Assembly: GCA_046318595.1 (NCBI GenBank)
Contig: JBKCTV010000066.1
Coordinates: forward strand, 1-64,000
Direction: 5' to 3'
Length of the DNA: 64,000 nt
Source of the DNA: DAITMV01 sp046318595
GTDB taxonomy: Bacteria; Pseudomonadota; Gammaproteobacteria; Burkholderiales; Burkholderiaceae_B
Shown: one piece after another, positions 1 through 8,067 of the stretch
How positions within the stretch are numbered: the stretch's first letter is position 1
Layout: each line of letters begins with the position of its first letter
Notes under the pieces: model-generated
The model's input: only the letters and a program-made list of their open reading frames with translations
Told to the model about the DNA's origin: nothing
The model's database searches: none
Made by a program: the position numbers and the translations under genes

Positions 1-136
1 TGCATGACGGTCCGCATGCCCCAACCCTTGCGATAAATGTTCTATATATCGGTCAAACCGTTCGCTTGTCCCCATCGTTGCTCATCAGAGTGATAAAAAC
101 AGACGTATGATGACACTTTTTTAGTGACACAGTAAG
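1..136. mobile_element. Foreign DNA joined to truncated hipA, possible end of a mobile element
   Basis: The hipA reading frame stops resembling HipA at about position 136 and is AT-rich, unrelated DNA from there to the left edge. On the minus strand the new DNA begins with GTGTCACTAAAAAAGTGTCA, in which GTGTCA occurs twice, the kind of short repeat seen at transposon ends. No transposase is visible because the window stops here. A deletion junction or genomic rearrangement would explain it equally well, so the mobile-element label is an inference. Confidence 0.3.
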
Positions 137-1009
137 ATTAAATATCACATAATCAAGCAGCCGCAGAACCTCAGGTGCACTGGGGCGCGTCGCACGGCGC
201 ACCAGATCAAAACATTGAGCCAGATTGGGACCACCTTCGTTCTGGTATTTCATTTCCGGGACCACGCCAAGCGCCTGGCAAAAATCCTCTTGATGCAGGC
301 GTTGCCGATGGCCAAGGGCATCGACCAGTCGGTCGTAGCGCTCAACCAAAAGAAACGAGCGATTCAACACGAGATGGATTTTTGATTTTGCTGGCTTGAT
401 CTGCATGGCATCCGCCAGCGCCATGCAATATCCTTCATTGATCACGCTATCTTGAATACCGCGAATGGCTGGCTTTAGGATGTGCGAGCTCGGCGTGCCG
501 TTAAGGGGCAGCCCGATGCGGGTACCATCAAAAACCACGGGTAACTTGTCTTGAGCCCCCGCCAATGAAAGCCGCAAACCGTCTTTGCCTGCTAACATGG
601 GGCGACGCGGTAATTCATCCAGAATGGCAACGACTTCTTCGTCGCTCAGCCATTCAACATCATCGCCGCAACTCGGCACAGGCAACGCCTGCCCCGGCTC
701 AAGGAAAGTCACGGCGCCGGCACATTCGCCGCCGATGTGGTCTAACAGCGCAAAGTCATTCTGGTTTGATACCTGAAATTGCTGGGCAATCAGCCGACGC
801 ATTTGTCCTTCTGGCAGCAAACCGGCAAAGAAAGGGCGCGTCTTGCGATCGTCGAACGGCTCCGTTTGCAGAGGCAGGGAGGCCGACAAAGCAATAGCAT
901 CTTTGTGCAACAGCCAACCGGGTGCGTAGCAAAAATTCAGTCGGCCATCGACCAGCGCCAGCGTGCCGACACGTTCAGCGAAAAGCCAGACTTCCAACTC
1001 ATGCGCCAT
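53..1009 (-). pseudogene. hipA: HipA-family serine/threonine kinase toxin, C-terminally truncated
   Basis: HipA kinases phosphorylate tRNA synthetases such as GltX and induce persistence; HipB neutralises them. This 318-residue product has the N-terminal HipA domain, the glycine-rich ATP lid S148-LAGAQDK (site of the regulatory autophosphorylated serine in the family), a K179 in HILKP, the LVERYDR strand and the RLHQEDFCQ motif. Homology ends at N291, just before the expected N-x-D-x-H catalytic loop and the Mg-binding aspartate, and 27 unrelated residues follow. Full-length family members have about 440 residues, so kinase activity is probably lost. The ATG at 1009 is chosen because AGGAGG lies 5 bases upstream; it overlaps hipB by 11 bases. 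A longer upstream start is open but has no ribosome site. Confidence 0.85.
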
Positions 1010-1259
1010 GGTTGCCTCCTTCGCGCCGTTCGTTGGCAGGAAGCGATGGCAATCCAATTAACTGGATATCTCCACCCAATACATCGATGACCTTGAGCAC
1101 GTTTTCCAGTCGAACAGTGGGTTTGCCGGCCTCAAGGTCGACGATGAAGCGCACACCCACGCCGGCTGCGAGGGCTAGTTGTGGCTGGGTTAGCCCGAGC
1201 TGCTTGCGAGCGGTTCGCAATGCGTGTCCTAGTTGTTGAGGTGACCGAATGGATGTCAT
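999..1259 (-). CDS. hipB: HipB-like XRE-family antitoxin and autorepressor
   Basis: Small DNA-binding protein of 86 residues with a Cro/C1-type helix-turn-helix over roughly residues 9-62 (LGHALRTARKQLGLTQPQLA followed by the recognition helix GVRFIVDLEAGK). HipB proteins bind HipA, block its activity and repress their own operon. It is the first gene of the pair and overlaps hipA by 11 bases. Two copies of an inverted repeat flank its promoter (separate entries), which fits autoregulation. Because the toxin partner is truncated, HipB may now act only as an orphan repressor; that part is inference. Confidence 0.88.
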   Translation of the reverse strand: MTSIRSPQQLGHALRTARKQLGLTQPQLALAAGVGVRFIVDLEAGKPTVRLENVLKVIDVLGGDIQLIGLPSLPANERREGGNHGA

Positions 1260-1270
1260 GGCTTGACTGG

Positions 1271-1286
1271 TTTCCCGTTCGGGAAA
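1271..1286. promoter_or_regulatory. hipBA operator O1 (palindrome TTTCCCG-TT-CGGGAAA)
   Basis: Perfect 7-base inverted repeat with a 2-base centre, touching the downstream edge of the hipB -10 box. A near copy lies about 50 bases upstream. Known HipB operators are also palindromes spaced around the hipB promoter; the match in layout is the reason for the call. Confidence 0.6.
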
Positions 1287-1314
1287 TTATCGGCTACAAG
1301 TGGACTATGTGCAA
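1286..1314 (-). promoter_or_regulatory. Sigma-70 promoter of hipBA
   Basis: Read on the minus strand there is a -35 TTGCAC (1314-1309), a 17-base spacer and a -10 GATAAT (1291-1286). Transcription would start near 1279, about 20 bases before the hipB ATG at 1259. Both operator-like palindromes sit against this promoter. Confidence 0.6.
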
Positions 1315-1320
1315 GCAGTA

Positions 1321-1336
1321 TTTCCTGATCGGGAAT
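1321..1336. promoter_or_regulatory. hipBA operator O2 (TTTCCTGATCGGGAAT)
   Basis: Second copy of the O1 palindrome, imperfect in the left arm, just upstream of the hipB -35 box. O1 and O2 centres are 50 bases apart, close to five helical turns, so two HipB dimers could sit on the same face of the DNA. Confidence 0.55.
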
Positions 1337-1449
1337 TTTTGGTATGATCAAGGCCAGTCTTGGGCTTTAACATTGAGATCAGGCCGGAATTACTCGTTCT
1401 GTTTCATGGCCCGACCCCGGCGATGCTGAAGGGTTGCTGGCCACCCCAC

Positions 1450-1488
1450 AGTGGGCAAAGGCACTTCTGGAAGCAGCGATTGCCCACT
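1450..1488. repeat. 9-base inverted repeat downstream of sucD
   Basis: AGTGGGCAA (1450-1458) pairs perfectly with TTGCCCACT (1480-1488) across a 21-base loop, between the ends of sucD and the hipBA control region. There is no run of T after it on the sucD strand, so it is not a standard intrinsic terminator; it could stabilise the sucCD mRNA 3' end. Confidence 0.35.
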
Positions 1489-1508
1489 TGGCTTGAAAAA
1501 AGCGCGTT

Positions 1509-2396
1509 TTAAGCGCCGATCGCGGCCTTCAGCAAACGCCCCATCTCCGACGGGTCTTTGGTGACAGTAATACCGCAGGCCGCCATGATTTCGAGCTTTT
1601 CCTGCGCTGTGCCCTTGCCACCGGAAATGATTGCACCGGCGTGGCCCATGCGTTTGCCCGGTGGAGCGGTGACGCCGGCGATGAAACCTACGATGGGCTT
1701 TTGCATATGGTCGCGCGCCCATTCGGCTGCGGCCTCTTCGTCGGAACCGCCGATTTCGCCAATCATGACGACGGCATCCGTTTCCGGATCGTCGTTGAAC
1801 AGTTTTAAGACGTCGATGTGCTTCAAACCGTTGACCGGGTCGCCACCGATACCAACCGCCGATGACTGCCCGAGGCCCAGCTCGGTCAGTTGCCCGACCG
1901 CCTCGTAGGTCAACGTGCCGGAACGCGAAACAACGCCAATTCGGCCTTTTTTGTGGATATGGCCCGGCATGATGCCGATCTTGATTTCGTCGGGAGTGAT
2001 GACGCCCGGGCAGTTCGGACCGACCAGCAGAGTCTTGCGGTTTTCTTTGCGCATGCGGTCGCGCAGCTCTAGCATATCGCGCACGGGAATGCCTTCAGTG
2101 ATACAGATGACTAGGTCGAGGTCAGCCTCGACAGCTTCCCAGATGGCGGCAGCCGCACCGGATGGCGGCACATAAATGACCGAGGCCGTGGCGCCAGTTT
2201 GCTTCTTGGCATCGGCGACGCTGGCGTAAATCGGAATGCCCTCGAAATCCTCGCCGGCTTTTTTGGGGTTGACGCCCGCGACGAAACAGTTTTTGCCGTT
2301 GGCATAGTCGCGGCACATCCGGGTGTGAAACTGGCCGGTCTTGCCGGTCATGCCTTGCGTGATGACCTTGGTGTTTTTATCGATCAATATGGACAT
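1509..2396 (-). CDS. sucD: Succinyl-CoA synthetase alpha subunit
   Basis: With SucC it converts succinyl-CoA to succinate in the TCA cycle with substrate-level phosphorylation of ADP or GDP. The 295-residue length matches the E. coli protein (289). The N-terminal CoA-binding Rossmann motif QGMTGKTG is at about residues 14-21, and the phosphorylated active-site histidine is H252 in MGHAGAII, followed by the SGGKGTA loop. It begins 11 bases after the sucC stop with an AAGGAAA ribosome site, so the pair is one operon. Confidence 0.97.
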   Translation of the reverse strand: MSILIDKNTKVITQGMTGKTGQFHTRMCRDYANGKNCFVAGVNPKKAGEDFEGIPIYASVADAKKQTGATASVIYVPPSGAAAAIWEAVEADLDLVICITEGIPVRDMLELRDRMRKENRKTLLVGPNCPGVITPDEIKIGIMPGHIHKKGRIGVVSRSGTLTYEAVGQLTELGLGQSSAVGIGGDPVNGLKHIDVLKLFNDDPETDAVVMIGEIGGSDEEAAAEWARDHMQKPIVGFIAGVTAPPGKRMGHAGAIISGGKGTAQEKLEIMAACGITVTKDPSEMGRLLKAAIGA

Positions 2397-2407
2397 AGTC
2401 GTTTCCT

Positions 2408-3583
2408 TTAAGCGTTGGCTGCCGAGCCCGTGGCTGCGACGACCTTCTGTGCGGCCTCAGCCATGGTGTTGGCGGCGATGATGGGCAAACCGGAGTCGGC
2501 CAGCATTTTTTTGCCGAGGTCCTCATTGGTGCCTTTCATGCGCACGACGAGCGGCACTTTGAGGCCGACCACCCTGGAAGCCGTGATGACGCCTTCGGCG
2601 ATCACGTCGCAGCGCATGATGCCCCCGAAAATGTTCACCAGAATGGCTTTCAGGTTTGGGTTGCGCAGCATGATTTTGAAGGCCTCGGTTACTTTTTCAG
2701 TGGTGGCGCCACCGCCCACGTCGAGAAAGTTTGCAGGCTCGCCACCGAATAATTTGATGGTGTCCATAGTCGCCATGGCGAGGCCAGCGCCATTGACCAG
2801 ACAGCCGATATTACCGTCGAGCGAAATGTACGACAGGTCGAACTTCGAGGCCTCGACTTCCGCCGGATCTTCTTCTTCGACATCGCGCAGCTCGACCAAA
2901 TCCGCGTGGCGGAACAAGGCGTTGGCATCGAAATCGATTTTGGCATCGAGGGCGATGATATCGCCCGAACCGGTCAGGATCAGGGGATTGATCTCCGCCA
3001 AGCTGGCGTCGGTTTCCCGGAATGCTTTGTACAAACCTTGAAACGCTACGCGCGCCTTGCCGATCGAACCGTCGGGAATGCCGATTTTACGGGCCAGATC
3101 GTCGGCTTCTGCATCGCTCAAACCCAGGGCCGGGTCGACATACACTTTATGGATCAGCTCGGGCGTATGCTCAGCCACTTCCTCGATTTCCATGCCGCCC
3201 TCGCTGGAGGCCATGACGCAGACTTTTTGTGTACCGCGGTCGACGACCATGCCGACGTAATATTCTTTTTTGATGTCTGCGCCCTCTTCGACGAGCAGGC
3301 GCCGGACTTTCTGACCCGCAGGACCGGTTTGATGCGTAATCAGCTGCATACCCAGGATGCTCGACGCGTGTTCGCGGACCTCATCGATGCTTTTGGCCAG
3401 CTTGACTCCCCCGCCCTTACCCCGGCCACCGGCGTGAATCTGCGCTTTGACGACCCAGACCGGGCCGCCCAACTTCTCGGCGGCGCCGACAGCCTCTTCG
3501 ACGGTAAAGCACGCAAACCCGCGCGGCACAGCAACACCGTACTGACGCAATATTTGTTTGCCTTGGTATTCGTGGATTTTCAT
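2408..3583 (-). CDS. sucC: Succinyl-CoA synthetase beta subunit (ATP-grasp)
   Basis: Nucleotide-binding subunit of succinyl-CoA synthetase, 391 residues (E. coli 388). The N-terminal ATP-grasp domain contains HAGGRGKGGGVKL near residue 51 and the conserved LAEINPL near 200. The C-terminal CoA-ligase domain has GGGATTEKV and the NIFGGIMRCD motif. First gene of sucCD; the 250 bases upstream to recX must hold its promoter, but I found no convincing -35/-10 pair there. An AAGGAA ribosome site precedes the ATG. Confidence 0.97.
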   Translation of the reverse strand: MKIHEYQGKQILRQYGVAVPRGFACFTVEEAVGAAEKLGGPVWVVKAQIHAGGRGKGGGVKLAKSIDEVREHASSILGMQLITHQTGPAGQKVRRLLVEEGADIKKEYYVGMVVDRGTQKVCVMASSEGGMEIEEVAEHTPELIHKVYVDPALGLSDAEADDLARKIGIPDGSIGKARVAFQGLYKAFRETDASLAEINPLILTGSGDIIALDAKIDFDANALFRHADLVELRDVEEEDPAEVEASKFDLSYISLDGNIGCLVNGAGLAMATMDTIKLFGGEPANFLDVGGGATTEKVTEAFKIMLRNPNLKAILVNIFGGIMRCDVIAEGVITASRVVGLKVPLVVRMKGTNEDLGKKMLADSGLPIIAANTMAEAAQKVVAATGSAANA

Positions 3584-3836
3584 CTCATTTTTCCTTGGAC
3601 TCGATAGAATTTAAAAATGGGTAAAGCTGCTTGCCGAGCCCAACGATAAAAAAGACATTCGCTGAATAAACTGTAAGCAAGCGGCTGGATGCATGTGCAA
3701 GGGGTGAAGCGACCGGCAGAGGGAGATATCGATTCTTTAATCACTTTCCGCTACTTGTCCAGCATTATCGGACAGGGCGGGATTCTAACACGATTGATGA
3801 TCCGCCGACAGGCACAAGGCGCTTGCACGAGAAAAC

Positions 3837-4331
3837 CTATGTTTTCGAAAGCGGGCTCGTGTCATGTTGCCGATAAGACTTAAGCGCCTGCCGTGAAGCT
3901 TGCAGTTCGAAGCCACGCTGGATGAGAGCACCAAGCATTTTCTGCTCAGGCGTAGGGGAGCGACCATCATATTTTTTATGAAGCCATTTCAAAGCACGCT
4001 CGGCCTCTGAGCCCAGAGCCGCCAGGGCATCGGCAATCGCGTGCTCATCGACTGCATGCTGCTGAAGCTCCGCACGAATATACCGGCTGCCGTAGTTGAC
4101 GGCCCGCCGACGAGAGAGGCTTTCGGCAAAACGCGCGTTTGACTGCCAGTCTTTTGACTGAAGCCACTGCACGACCCCGGCGATCTCATCTTCGGCGTAA
4201 CCAAGGCCGTTGAGCTTAGTTGTAAGCTCGTATTCGCTGTGCTCGCGACGACTGAGAAGCGCGAGCGCTTTGGCTTTGGCAGACACTGAGGGTGCGGAGG
4301 AAAAAGCTCTGCGCCCGTTTAGTGGACTCAT
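3837..4331 (-). CDS. recX: Regulatory protein RecX
   Basis: RecX binds RecA filaments and limits their extension, restraining recombination and the SOS response. The 164-residue protein is alpha-helical and made of the three-helix repeats typical of the family (for example ALALLSRREHSEYEL near the N-terminus and RYIRAELQQHAVDEH in the middle). Its ATG overlaps the recA stop codon in an ATGA, so it is translationally coupled to recA and shares the LexA-controlled promoter. recA-recX is a very common arrangement. Confidence 0.93.
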   Translation of the reverse strand: MSPLNGRRAFSSAPSVSAKAKALALLSRREHSEYELTTKLNGLGYAEDEIAGVVQWLQSKDWQSNARFAESLSRRRAVNYGSRYIRAELQQHAVDEHAIADALAALGSEAERALKWLHKKYDGRSPTPEQKMLGALIQRGFELQASRQALKSYRQHDTSPLSKT

Positions 4332-5425
4332 GCTTCAAAGGCAGCCGCCGAGGAAAAATCTGCCTTAGAAGTATCCGCCTTAGGCTTCGAAACAGGCGCT
4401 TGCCGATTGTTGACGCCGAGCTTTTCGCGAATTTTGTTTTCGATTTCAAGAACCATTTCGGGCCGTTCGCGTAAAAACTCCCGGACATTGTCTTTGCCCT
4501 GTCCGATGCGTTCGCCGTTATAGCTGTACCAGGCACCCGACTTATCGACAATATTATGCTGCGCGCCGAGATCGATGACTTCGCCTTCGCGCGAAATACC
4601 TTCGCCATACAAAATATCGAACTCGGCTTGCTTGAAGGGTGGCGATACTTTGTTCTTGACGACCTTGACTTTGGTCTCGGAACCGATGACCTCATCGCCT
4701 TTTTTGATGGAACCGGTACGACGGATATCGAGCCGTACGGAAGCATAGAACTTGAGTGCATTACCGCCGGTCGTGGTTTCCGGGCTACCGAACATGACAC
4801 CGATTTTCATACGGATCTGGTTGATGAAGATAACCATCGTATTGGTGCGCTTGATACTTGCCGTCAACTTACGCAGCGCCTGGCTCATTAGACGTGCTTG
4901 TAACCCGGGCAGCGAATCGCCCATATCGCCTTCGATTTCCGCGCGCGGGGTCAGCGCTGCCACCGAATCGATGACGACCAAATCGACCGAGCCGGAGCGT
5001 ACTAACGAATCGACGATTTCCAAGGCCTGTTCGCCGGTATCGGGCTGCGAAATTAACAGCTCGCTCAGATTGACACCCAGCTTTTGGGCATACTGAACGT
5101 CCAGCGCGTGCTCAGCATCAATAAACGCACACGTGCCGCCCTGCCCCTGCATTTGTGCAATGGCTTGCAGCGTCAGCGTGGTCTTACCCGACGACTCGGG
5201 CCCGTAAATTTCGATGACGCGACCACGCGGCAAACCGCCGACGCCAAGCGCGATATCCAGGCCCAGCGAGCCCGTGGAAACGACCTCGAGATCCTGAATG
5301 ACTTCGTTTTCACCGAAACGCATGATCGAACCCTTACCGAACTGCTTTTCGATCTGGGACAGGGCGGCCGCGAGCGCTTTGGCTTTTTCGGCTGGGGCAA
5401 TACGGCTGGGGGTGTTATCGCTCAT
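4328..5425 (-). CDS. recA: Recombinase A
   Basis: DNA-dependent ATPase for homologous recombination and LexA co-protease activity. The 365-residue protein has Walker A GPESSGKT at residues 75-82, Walker B LVVIDSVAAL near 149, the L1/L2 DNA-binding loops and the MAW-equivalent N-terminal polymerisation segment. The C-terminal tail is acidic and alanine-rich as usual. A perfect LexA box overlaps its promoter (separate entry). Confidence 0.98.
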   Translation of the reverse strand: MSDNTPSRIAPAEKAKALAAALSQIEKQFGKGSIMRFGENEVIQDLEVVSTGSLGLDIALGVGGLPRGRVIEIYGPESSGKTTLTLQAIAQMQGQGGTCAFIDAEHALDVQYAQKLGVNLSELLISQPDTGEQALEIVDSLVRSGSVDLVVIDSVAALTPRAEIEGDMGDSLPGLQARLMSQALRKLTASIKRTNTMVIFINQIRMKIGVMFGSPETTTGGNALKFYASVRLDIRRTGSIKKGDEVIGSETKVKVVKNKVSPPFKQAEFDILYGEGISREGEVIDLGAQHNIVDKSGAWYSYNGERIGQGKDNVREFLRERPEMVLEIENKIREKLGVNNRQAPVSKPKADTSKADFSSAAAFEA

Positions 5426-5458
5426 GTTTATTCAACCTGAAAACTATCGAGAAAAGTC

Positions 5459-5487
5459 ATTGTACACTGTTTTATCATACAGTAATA
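5459..5487 (-). promoter_or_regulatory. recA promoter
   Basis: On the minus strand a -10 TACAAT (5464-5459) follows a weak -35 TATTAC (5487-5482) at 17 bases. The LexA box fills the spacer, the usual geometry for direct repression. The start site would fall near 5452, about 25 bases before the recA ATG. Confidence 0.6.
5467..5482. promoter_or_regulatory. LexA box (SOS operator) of recA-recX
   Basis: The sequence CTGT-N8-ACAG is a perfect match to the gamma/betaproteobacterial LexA consensus, with AT-rich centre. It lies between the -35 and -10 of recA. LexA itself is not in the window. Confidence 0.85.
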
Positions 5488-5505
5488 TCGGGTGACACCA
5501 CCCGA
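5488..5505. repeat. 7-base hairpin between pgpA and recA
   Basis: TCGGGTG (5488-5494) pairs with CACCCGA (5499-5505) across a 4-base loop, 3 bases beyond the pgpA stop codon on the minus strand. It may end or stabilise the pgpA transcript ahead of the recA promoter; no T-run follows, so an intrinsic terminator is only possible. Confidence 0.4.
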
Positions 5506-5507
5506 GA

Positions 5508-6083
5508 TCACCCCAGGGTGAAGGCAGGTACACGCACCACAACCGCCAGTGTCAGCAACGTGAAAGCGGCTGCCAACACATCGTCGAACATGACCCCGAA
5601 ACCGTTTTTCCACTGACGATCGAAGTGACCGATGGGGGGCGGCTTGAGGATATCGAAGAACCTGAACAACACGAATGCGCCGAGCTGCATCGAAAAGTTA
5701 CGCGGCAATATCCACAGTACCAACCAGATCGCAAAAATCTCGTCCCACACGATCGATTTGTGATCCATTTCCCGTAAATGCCGGCCGGTGAGCTCGCAGA
5801 CCAACACCCCCACCACGAAAGCCGCTATCAGCACTCCGGCCCAGAGCCGATCGCTCAAGTACCGGTCCAGGCCGATAAAGCTCAGCCAGCCGAACAAGCT
5901 TCCCCAAGTGCCCGGGGCCACTGCCGGTAAGCCGCTGCCGAACCCCTGGGCGATCCAGTGTGCGGGATGCGCCAGCATGAAACGCCGATCGGGGCTGGCG
6001 CGCCGACGCCGCGGCGGGGAGTAATCAGGCGCCGGACGGTCTTCGGCCAGAGGCTCCGCCAAACTAAACTGGGAAATGGTCAT
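5508..6083 (-). CDS. pgpA: Phosphatidylglycerophosphatase A
   Basis: Inner-membrane phosphatase that makes phosphatidylglycerol from phosphatidylglycerophosphate. The 191-residue product has the family motifs GFGSGLPAVAPGTWGS, the acidic KSIVWDEI, FRFFDILKPPPIG and a DD pair near the C-terminus, with three or four membrane segments. E. coli PgpA has 172 residues; the difference is a proline/arginine-rich N-terminal extension. The ATG at 6083 overlaps the end of thiL by 20 bases. A later ATG at 5978 (MLAHPAHW) would remove the extension, but residues before it still resemble homologues. Last gene of the ribBX-ribH-nusB-thiL-pgpA run. Confidence 0.92.
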   Translation of the reverse strand: MTISQFSLAEPLAEDRPAPDYSPPRRRRASPDRRFMLAHPAHWIAQGFGSGLPAVAPGTWGSLFGWLSFIGLDRYLSDRLWAGVLIAAFVVGVLVCELTGRHLREMDHKSIVWDEIFAIWLVLWILPRNFSMQLGAFVLFRFFDILKPPPIGHFDRQWKNGFGVMFDDVLAAAFTLLTLAVVVRVPAFTLG

Positions 6084-7122
6084 AAGCCTGCACTTCGAGA
6101 GGAATGAGATGGTCGTCCAGTGTGCGCAGCAGCAAGCCGCGCCGGTCGACGATGCGACCGATACGCCTGAGCGGCAAATCCAGGCGCACGGCGATGGCCT
6201 CGATGGCGGCGCGCTGCGTGGGTGGCGCGGTCCAGCAGAGCTCGTAATCGTCGCCGCCCTGCAGGCCGAGCCGCCAACGGTCGGCCGTCGGCAAAGTTTG
6301 CAATACTGCGGCGAAAGGCAGCGATCGTTCGTCGAGCTCTGCCCCCACCGCGCTCGCCTGTAGAATATGCGATAGGTCGCCGGCCAGGCCATCCGACAAA
6401 TCGATGGCGGCGCGAGCGACACCGCCTAAAGCCAGGCCCAGTTCGACGCGCGGCGTCGGCCGGTCGAGCCGTGCGCAAGCAGCCGTCCACTGGGGATCGT
6501 GGCAGACGCCGTCAAGGGCCGAGCGCCGTTCGACCGCCCAGGCCGCCGCGCCAAGCTCGCCCGACACCCAGATGTCGTCGCCCGGTCGGGCCTCGGCGCG
6601 CCTGAGCATACGGCTTGCCTGGCGACCAGGCACCGTTCCGAAAACCGTCACGCTAATCACCACAGGGCCTTGGCCCAGGCTGCCGGTGGTGTCCCCGCCG
6701 ACCAAGGGGCAGGCGTAGCGCTCGCTCAAGCCCCGAAAGCCCGCCGCAAAGTCTTGCAAGAAGCTTTCGCGGTCCATGCCATAACGCTCGTCGTTCCACA
6801 CCCGCGGCAGCGTCAGCGCCAACAGACAGGCCAAAGGCACGGCGCCGCAGGCCGCCAGATCCGATAAATTGACGGCGAGACTCTTATGACCAAGCGCCAC
6901 GGGGTCACCCGCCGCCAAGAAATGCACCCCTTCGACCAGGGTGTCCACAGAGGTAAGCAGCGTGGCATCCGCCGCAACACTTAAGGCCGCACAGTCGTCG
7001 CCGATGCCGACCGGAAGCTGCGCGTTCAAACGGGCGGCCGTGCGAGCGCCGAAAAACCGGTCTATCAGGGCAAACTCGCCGCTCGCCACCGGCCTCCGGA
7101 TCGGCTGCGACGCGTCGTTCAT
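6064..7122 (-). CDS. thiL: Thiamine-monophosphate kinase
   Basis: ATP-dependent phosphorylation of thiamine monophosphate to the cofactor thiamine diphosphate. The 352-residue protein belongs to the AIR-synthase/ThiL fold: N-terminal PVGIGDDCAAL and SVDTLVEGVHF carry the metal-binding aspartates, GGDTT is in the middle, and GGDDYELCW lies near the C-terminus. The ATG at 7122 forms an ATGA overlap with the nusB stop, which decides the start; a longer reading frame upstream is only the shadow of nusB. nusB-thiL-pgpA is a common proteobacterial order. Confidence 0.95.
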   Translation of the reverse strand: MNDASQPIRRPVASGEFALIDRFFGARTAARLNAQLPVGIGDDCAALSVAADATLLTSVDTLVEGVHFLAAGDPVALGHKSLAVNLSDLAACGAVPLACLLALTLPRVWNDERYGMDRESFLQDFAAGFRGLSERYACPLVGGDTTGSLGQGPVVISVTVFGTVPGRQASRMLRRAEARPGDDIWVSGELGAAAWAVERRSALDGVCHDPQWTAACARLDRPTPRVELGLALGGVARAAIDLSDGLAGDLSHILQASAVGAELDERSLPFAAVLQTLPTADRWRLGLQGGDDYELCWTAPPTQRAAIEAIAVRLDLPLRRIGRIVDRRGLLLRTLDDHLIPLEVQAYDHFPV

Positions 7123-7571
7123 AGGGCCTGCGGCTTGACTTCCTCGGCACGCAAAACCGTCGCGACTTTGTCGAGGATACCGTTGATGTATTTGAATCCG
7201 TCCGTGCCACCAAAGGTTTTCGTCAACTCGACGGCTTCGTTGATGACCACGCGATACGGGATTTCGGGATGCTGGCGAAGCTCGAAAGCCCCCATGAGCA
7301 AGACGCCCTGCTCGACCGGGCTGAGTTCGACCCAGGGCCGGTCCAGAAAAGGCTCCACAGCGGTGCGCAGCTCTGCGCCCAGAGCGATGACGCCGTGCAG
7401 CAGCGACTGATAATGCGCATGGTCGGCTTTTTCGTAGCCAGGGGCGCCGCGCATATGCGCATCGATCACACCGGCATCGACCGGATTCAAGAGCCACTGA
7501 TACAACCCCTGAACGGCCAACTCGCGGGACCGGCGGCGCGGGTTACGGACGTGCGGACGCGCTTCACTCAT
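7119..7571 (-). CDS. nusB: Transcription antitermination factor NusB
   Basis: NusB with NusE (S10) binds boxA RNA and supports antitermination of rRNA operons. The 150-residue all-helical protein has the arginine-rich N-terminus RNPRRRSRELAVQGLYQW and the C-terminal PYRVVINEAVELTKTFG and FKYINGILD motifs. The ATG at 7571 overlaps the ribH end by 8 bases; twelve additional upstream codons are open but lie inside ribH. Confidence 0.95.
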   Translation of the reverse strand: MSEARPHVRNPRRRSRELAVQGLYQWLLNPVDAGVIDAHMRGAPGYEKADHAHYQSLLHGVIALGAELRTAVEPFLDRPWVELSPVEQGVLLMGAFELRQHPEIPYRVVINEAVELTKTFGGTDGFKYINGILDKVATVLRAEEVKPQAL

Positions 7572-8067
7572 CGTTTTCGTCCGTGGCGTCGTCGGGCAGG
7601 CTATCATCCAGGCTCAACAAGAGATTGCCCATCTCCACCGCGACCCGCGCCGCCTCGGCACCCTTCTCGACCATCCGGGCTTCGGCCTGCTCGCGGGTAT
7701 ATGCCGTCAAAACGGCGTTGGCAATCGGTATGCCGTAATCGAGCGCGAGCTGAGCAATACCGGCGGCACTTCGTTCGCACACGAGCTCGAAATGATAGGT
7801 GTCGCCCTTGACGACGGCGCCCAACGCCACGAGGGCATCGAAAGCAGCCGACTCGGCCATGCGCTGCAGACAGATCGGCACTTCCAGCGCGCCCGGAACG
7901 CTGGCGTGCAAAATATTTCCCTGGTGTACGCCCAGCTTCAACAACTCGGCGTGACAGGCGTTCCACAGCGCGTTCGTGATGTCCTCATTAAAGCGGGCCT
8001 GCACCACCCCGATGCGTAAACCGCCGCCGTCCAGATTGACCGGCAGGCTACCGGGTCGATTACTCAT
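7564..8067 (-). CDS. ribH: 6,7-dimethyl-8-ribityllumazine synthase
   Basis: Joins 5-amino-6-ribitylaminouracil to the C4 unit 3,4-dihydroxy-2-butanone 4-phosphate, the penultimate riboflavin step. The 167-residue protein has ARFNEDI, the SVPGALEVP loop and GDTYHFE with the catalytic histidine. Its ATG overlaps the ribBX stop (ATGA). The C-terminus carries an acidic tail (DDSLPDDATDENDE) longer than usual. Confidence 0.96.
   Translation of the reverse strand: MSNRPGSLPVNLDGGGLRIGVVQARFNEDITNALWNACHAELLKLGVHQGNILHASVPGALEVPICLQRMAESAAFDALVALGAVVKGDTYHFELVCERSAAGIAQLALDYGIPIANAVLTAYTREQAEARMVEKGAEAARVAVEMGNLLLSLDDSLPDDATDENDE

Noticed and set aside
1181..1429. Plus-strand frame across the hipB start and operators
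   Set aside because: Overlaps hipB coding and its promoter; the product resembles nothing.
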